Below, piece by piece: positions 61,701 to 64,000 of a stretch of 64,000 nt of DNA. The DNA is taken from assembly GCA_013791955.1 (NCBI GenBank), contig VMSW01000010.1:243353-307352 (forward strand), written 5' to 3'. The position numbers and the translations under genes were made by a program. The notes under the pieces are model-generated. The model ran no database searches, was not told the origin of the DNA, and saw only the letters and a program-made list of their open reading frames with translations. Source of the DNA: Propionicimonas sp. (lineage in GTDB: Bacteria > Actinomycetota > Actinomycetes > Propionibacteriales > Propionibacteriaceae). Position 1 is the stretch's first letter. Every line of letters begins with the position of its first letter.

Positions 61701-64000
61701 CGGGACGTACACGTTGTCAGTGACTGGCACCGGCACCGCCATGACCTATTCGACGCAGGTGACGCATCGCCCGCCACCCGAGGTCTTCAACTACGCCATT
61801 GGTGACCAAGTGGAGCCCAACCGTTTGGCGCAGTTGGATGTGCCCGGTGCTGGGGTGTTGGAGACGACGGCTTCGAGGGATGTGTATCCGTTCAGCCTTG
61901 TTGAGCCGAAAACGGTCGTGTTTGACGGCGGGGGTTGGCCGTTGTTGAGGTCGGCGTTGGTGAATGCGTCTACCGGCGAGGTGTTGGGAGGCATCCACAA
62001 CCATCACGAGTACAACCTTGGAGTCGGCGACTACCGGGTTGAGGTTGCCAATACCGCTGACATTGGTGGGTATTCATTCAGGTCGTTTGTGAAGCCCGAT
62101 GCTCAGGTGTTCGATGTGGCGGTTGGTGCCAGGGTTGAGAACGGCCTGATCGCTGGTGTCGCCGTGGCTGGTGCCGGGAATCTGGAGACGTCCGGCTCGA
62201 AGGATGTGTATCAGTTCAGCCTGGCTGATGCCACGACAGTAGTTTTCGATGGGGCGGGTTGGCCGTTGTTGGGGTCGGCGTTGGTGAATGCGTCTACCGG
62301 CGAGGTGTTGGGAGACATCCACAACCATCACGAGTACAACCTTGGAGTCGGCGACTACCGGGTTGAGGTTGCCAATACCGCTGACATTGGTGGGTATTCA
62401 TTCAGCTGGTTCGTGAAGCCCGATGCTCAGGTGTTCGATGTGGCGGTTGGTGCCAGGGTTGAGAGCGGCAAGATCGCTGGTGTCGTGGTGCCTGGTGCCG
62501 GGAATCTGGAGACGTCCGGCTCGAAGGATGTGTACCGGTTCAGTTTGGCTCAGGACATGACGGTCATTTTTGATGGGTCGGGTTGGCCGCTGATCCCGTC
62601 GGCTTTGGTGAAGGTGTCCACGGGCGAGGTGTTGGGCACTATCAACAACCACCATGAGTACACCTTGGCTGCTGGTGACTACCGGATCGATGTTGCCAAC
62701 GCTGCTGACATTGGCGGCTACTCGTTCGCCTGGTCGGCAAAGCCGGCGCCGCAAGTGTTCGATGTGGTGGTGGGCGACAGGGTTGAGAGCGGCAAGATCG
62801 CTGGTGTTGCGGTGCCTGGTGCTGGGAATCTGGAGACGTCCGGCTCGAAGGATGTGTACCGGTTCAGTTTGGCTCAGGACATGACGGTCATTTTTGATGG
62901 TGTGGGTTGGCCGCTGATCGGCTCCAGGTTGGTGAAGATGTCGACCGGGGTGTCTGTGGGCGAGGTTCGCAATCATCACGAGTACAACCTGGCCGCAGGC
63001 GACTACCGAATCGAGGTTGCCAACACCGGGGACATTGGCGGCTATTGGTTCGCCTGGTTTGTGAAGCCGGATGCTCAGGTGTTCGATGTGGCGGTTGGTG
63101 ACAGGGTTGAGAGCGGCAAGATCGCTGGTGTTGCGGTGCCTGGTGCTGGGAGCTTGGAGACGACGGGTTCAAAGGATGTGTATCGGTTCACCTTGGCTGA
63201 TGCCCGGACGGTTGTTCTTGATGGTGGTGGTTGGCCGTTGATCCCGTCTGCGTTGGTGAAGGTGTCTACCGGTGAGGTGTTGGGCGGCGTCCATAACCAT
63301 CACGAGTACGAGCTGGCTGCGGGTGACTACCGGATTGAGGTTGCCAACACCGCTGATATTGGCGGATACAGCCTCAGTTGGTCCGTTGTCGGCGCGACCC
63401 TAAGCCCGGATCCGAACCTACCTACTGGGCCGATCCTTGGTGTTTGGAACGTGAATGGGGGCGCCTCAGGTGCCCTCGGAAGTCCGACCGGACCGTCACA
63501 GTGCGATGGCGGGGTGTGCTGGCAGGAGTTCCACGGCGGGCAAGTCATGTCGGTTGGTGGTTCCGCGTGGACGACCTCAGATGCGATCCGGCAGCGCTGG
63601 CTGGCGGAGGGGGGCCCTTCAGGTGATCTGGGGAATCCCGCTGGCGGGCTGGAATCATATGGCAGCGGAAAAGGTCAGGCATTCGAGCACGGTTCGATCT
63701 TCTGGTCCCAAGACGGAGGGGCGCATGTGGTGTCGTCCCCGATTCGGGATGCCTACGCTCAAGTTGGTTGGTATGGCGGGGCCTTTGGCTATCCGACAGC
63801 TGAACAGGAATGTGCCAGCGGTGTGTGTTGGCAGGAGTTCCAGGGTGGGCAATTCTTGTCGGCTGGTGGTTCTGTTTGGACCACGACGGATGTGATTCGT
63901 AACCGTTGGGTCGCTACGGGCGGCGTGGATGGTTCGCTGGGGCTGCCGACACAGAGTGCGGTGTGTGGCAGTGCGGTGAAGGACAATGGATGTTTCCAGA
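58750..64000 (+). CDS. Giant secreted SGNH hydrolase with PKD-like, TSP3-like, VWD, PPC-like and LGFP modules (3' end outside the window)
   Basis: At least 1750 codons, open to the window end. A signal peptide (about 1-31) is followed by an SGNH esterase domain: block I GDSFTAG (45-51), GGND (125-128), HPKPSAYG with H325. Then PKD-like YYWDFDDNGDYE (about 384-395), a thrombospondin type-3-like calcium-type segment DNCPTVSNGNQSDADADG (about 447-465), a von Willebrand D domain from GEPHLVTLDG (about 487-625), a PPC-like unit (about 897-1010), five 108-residue repeats (1011-1550) and at least four LGFP repeats (from about 1560, e.g. GAFGYPTAEQ). LGFP repeats bind cell wall polymers. AAGGAT lies before the ATG; an ATG follows in frame one codon later. 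Confidence 0.85.
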   Translation, partial: MMNAAKPYRLLVLLVCAVIATMSGAPAAAVADDTERPLIRVLALGDSFTAGVGGGDYEAGSCMRSPHSWVRQWANRARSRGENVAVDNYACSGAQMDHFYDQQGGNWPQLSYVNHDYDIVMMTIGGNDLDFGKLAGLCLVGPPLPGCTASFEKAYNAIRNDAVAEWIPGVEEHLSEAIKRVLVGVGLKMHSGGRVVYMGYPSLARISAGQDCITPSCRVSVSKVRDAAVALRDLQEAAVNAANQELANSAEVSDVVVVPVMSPLQEFAGEEPTVGIMARADSALWDPLYVPQTPIPLPVLAPPPASLERLLSGDPLNWWISGYFHPKPSAYGREALMADAAGGATRFGATIRNATSVSVDPIVGTVGEPVSVHAVDNLLGPAKTYYWDFDDNGDYELTTSSDQASFTFTQGFSGSARVVVVGGGASAIGWGTITITEDGDAVPSGEDNCPTVSNGNQSDADADGVGDSCDPTPLGIPGETPGAGARGEPHLVTLDGLAYDLQSVGEFHLITAPSSGLDVQVRFTPFASYGSVWNRVAVSAGGLKVAVDNGLRIYLDGEEVADDALALPDGSQVVRSGDRVNIYLVSGAWVQATSDGVGVRARPGLVTRGLLGNNNESATDDLRTSSGEAVDAHDLRRIHERYADSWRVSDEESLFTYAEGESTATFSDPSFPQWVRTLADFPAADLEAAVSGCRGRGVPAGPQLDDCAFDYLVVGDMDAAVQAAVNEGVAVDPAAARFDAAGVLEEDFNTSVASTFSHPNYVALTSQDEAAGPITTASPYEGAVAGVPRHDAATASFDLVVKGTSLGSEGEVSVGLDGHTPLVVAVGDDPHVVSGPSGGQVSANGDGVTPDGTAYRKYRVVFPSEHFGSAMRLRVVPADMPSGQVLAVDNLRIALVTQPAQAFIAQVPFTTDQVDPVGGSGNLETPGAQDDYLISISGAAGDDSIFFENGCQRALVFELHAPDGSVVPTSDGLCVHRLYEGLTAGTYTLSVTGTGTAMTYSTQVTHRPPPEVFNYAIGDQVEPNRLAQLDVPGAGVLETTASRDVYPFSLVEPKTVVFDGGGWPLLRSALVNASTGEVLGGIHNHHEYNLGVGDYRVEVANTADIGGYSFRSFVKPDAQVFDVAVGARVENGLIAGVAVAGAGNLETSGSKDVYQFSLADATTVVFDGAGWPLLGSALVNASTGEVLGDIHNHHEYNLGVGDYRVEVANTADIGGYSFSWFVKPDAQVFDVAVGARVESGKIAGVVVPGAGNLETSGSKDVYRFSLAQDMTVIFDGSGWPLIPSALVKVSTGEVLGTINNHHEYTLAAGDYRIDVANAADIGGYSFAWSAKPAPQVFDVVVGDRVESGKIAGVAVPGAGNLETSGSKDVYRFSLAQDMTVIFDGVGWPLIGSRLVKMSTGVSVGEVRNHHEYNLAAGDYRIEVANTGDIGGYWFAWFVKPDAQVFDVAVGDRVESGKIAGVAVPGAGSLETTGSKDVYRFTLADARTVVLDGGGWPLIPSALVKVSTGEVLGGVHNHHEYELAAGDYRIEVANTADIGGYSLSWSVVGATLSPDPNLPTGPILGVWNVNGGASGALGSPTGPSQCDGGVCWQEFHGGQVMSVGGSAWTTSDAIRQRWLAEGGPSGDLGNPAGGLESYGSGKGQAFEHGSIFWSQDGGAHVVSSPIRDAYAQVGWYGGAFGYPTAEQECASGVCWQEFQGGQFLSAGGSVWTTTDVIRNRWVATGGVDGSLGLPTQSAVCGSAVKDNGCFQ
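61780..63399 (+). repeat. Five exact 324-bp tandem repeats inside the giant gene
   Basis: Units begin at 61780, 62104, 62428, 62752 and 63076 with no length change, each 108 codons. Conserved stretches are VFDVAVG, NLETSGSKDVY, FDG.GWPL, NHHEY and GDYRIEVAN. Units 2-5 are more alike than unit 1. The fold resembles PPC-like beta-sandwiches, consistent with a spacer stalk. DNA-level similarity suggests recent amplification. Confidence 0.92.

Overview
The window is high-GC bacterial DNA with leaderless or GTG/TTG starts, many ATGA stop-start overlaps, DivIVA-like coiled-coil proteins, a Tad pilus locus without an outer-membrane secretin and LGFP-repeat cell-wall modules. This points to a Gram-positive actinobacterium, probably of the Propionibacteriales; the genus is inference only. 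Most of the window is ordinary chromosomal backbone. The last ~7.5 kb, after a tRNA-Ser gene, looks like accessory DNA.

Layout. 1-3.1 kb: a Fur-family metal regulator followed by a cbiM-cbiN-cbiQ-cbiO type nickel/cobalt ECF transporter, with a site close to the Streptomyces Nur (nickel) box just before cbiM. 3.1-4.9 kb: ornithine aminotransferase and a universal stress protein. 4.9-13.9 kb: a complete Gram-positive Tad/Flp pilus locus. On the minus strand it runs flp, cpaB, cpaE, tadA, tadB, tadC, prepilin peptidase; on the plus strand tadE and a vWA-containing tadG. Seven copies of an 18-bp imperfect palindrome lie in its intergenic spaces, and two look-alike promoters drive flp and tadE. 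14-21.4 kb: cell-wall amidase, a small GNAT, a transglutaminase with a fused ATP-grasp/alpha-E protein, two paralogous lipoproteins and a patatin. 21.5-40 kb: central metabolism (pyruvate carboxylase, a FolP2-like protein, PdxH, FMN reductase, aminotransferase, alcohol dehydrogenase, IlvD, PhzF-like protein, phosphofructokinase, Nudix) mixed with small membrane proteins and lipoproteins. 39.8-44.5 kb: M3 peptidase, a REP-associated tyrosine transposase (RAYT) lying between inverted REP-like arrays, and threonine synthase. 44.5-56.3 kb: two coupled coiled-coil cytoskeletal-type proteins with an aldo/keto reductase, a gamma-glutamyl-type enzyme group, tRNA-Ser(UGA), an LCP cell-wall ligase, a PH-domain membrane protein, and a MarR/SRPBCC operon with its own palindromic operator. 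56.4-64 kb: tRNA-Ser(GCU), a 5'-truncated gene of a type found on actinobacterial mobile elements, an orphan membrane protein, a gene-poor stretch, and the first 1750 codons of a giant secreted protein that runs off the window.

The intergenic spaces carry three families of short repeats. Family A has cores CTTCGACAAGCTCAGGGA and GGCTGAGCTTGTCGAAGC. Family B has core GGAACCGTCCCCGTGAGC and is tied to the RAYT. Family C has nested CGCTTTGCGCCC palindromes. No CRISPR array, rRNA, phage structural gene or replication origin was seen.
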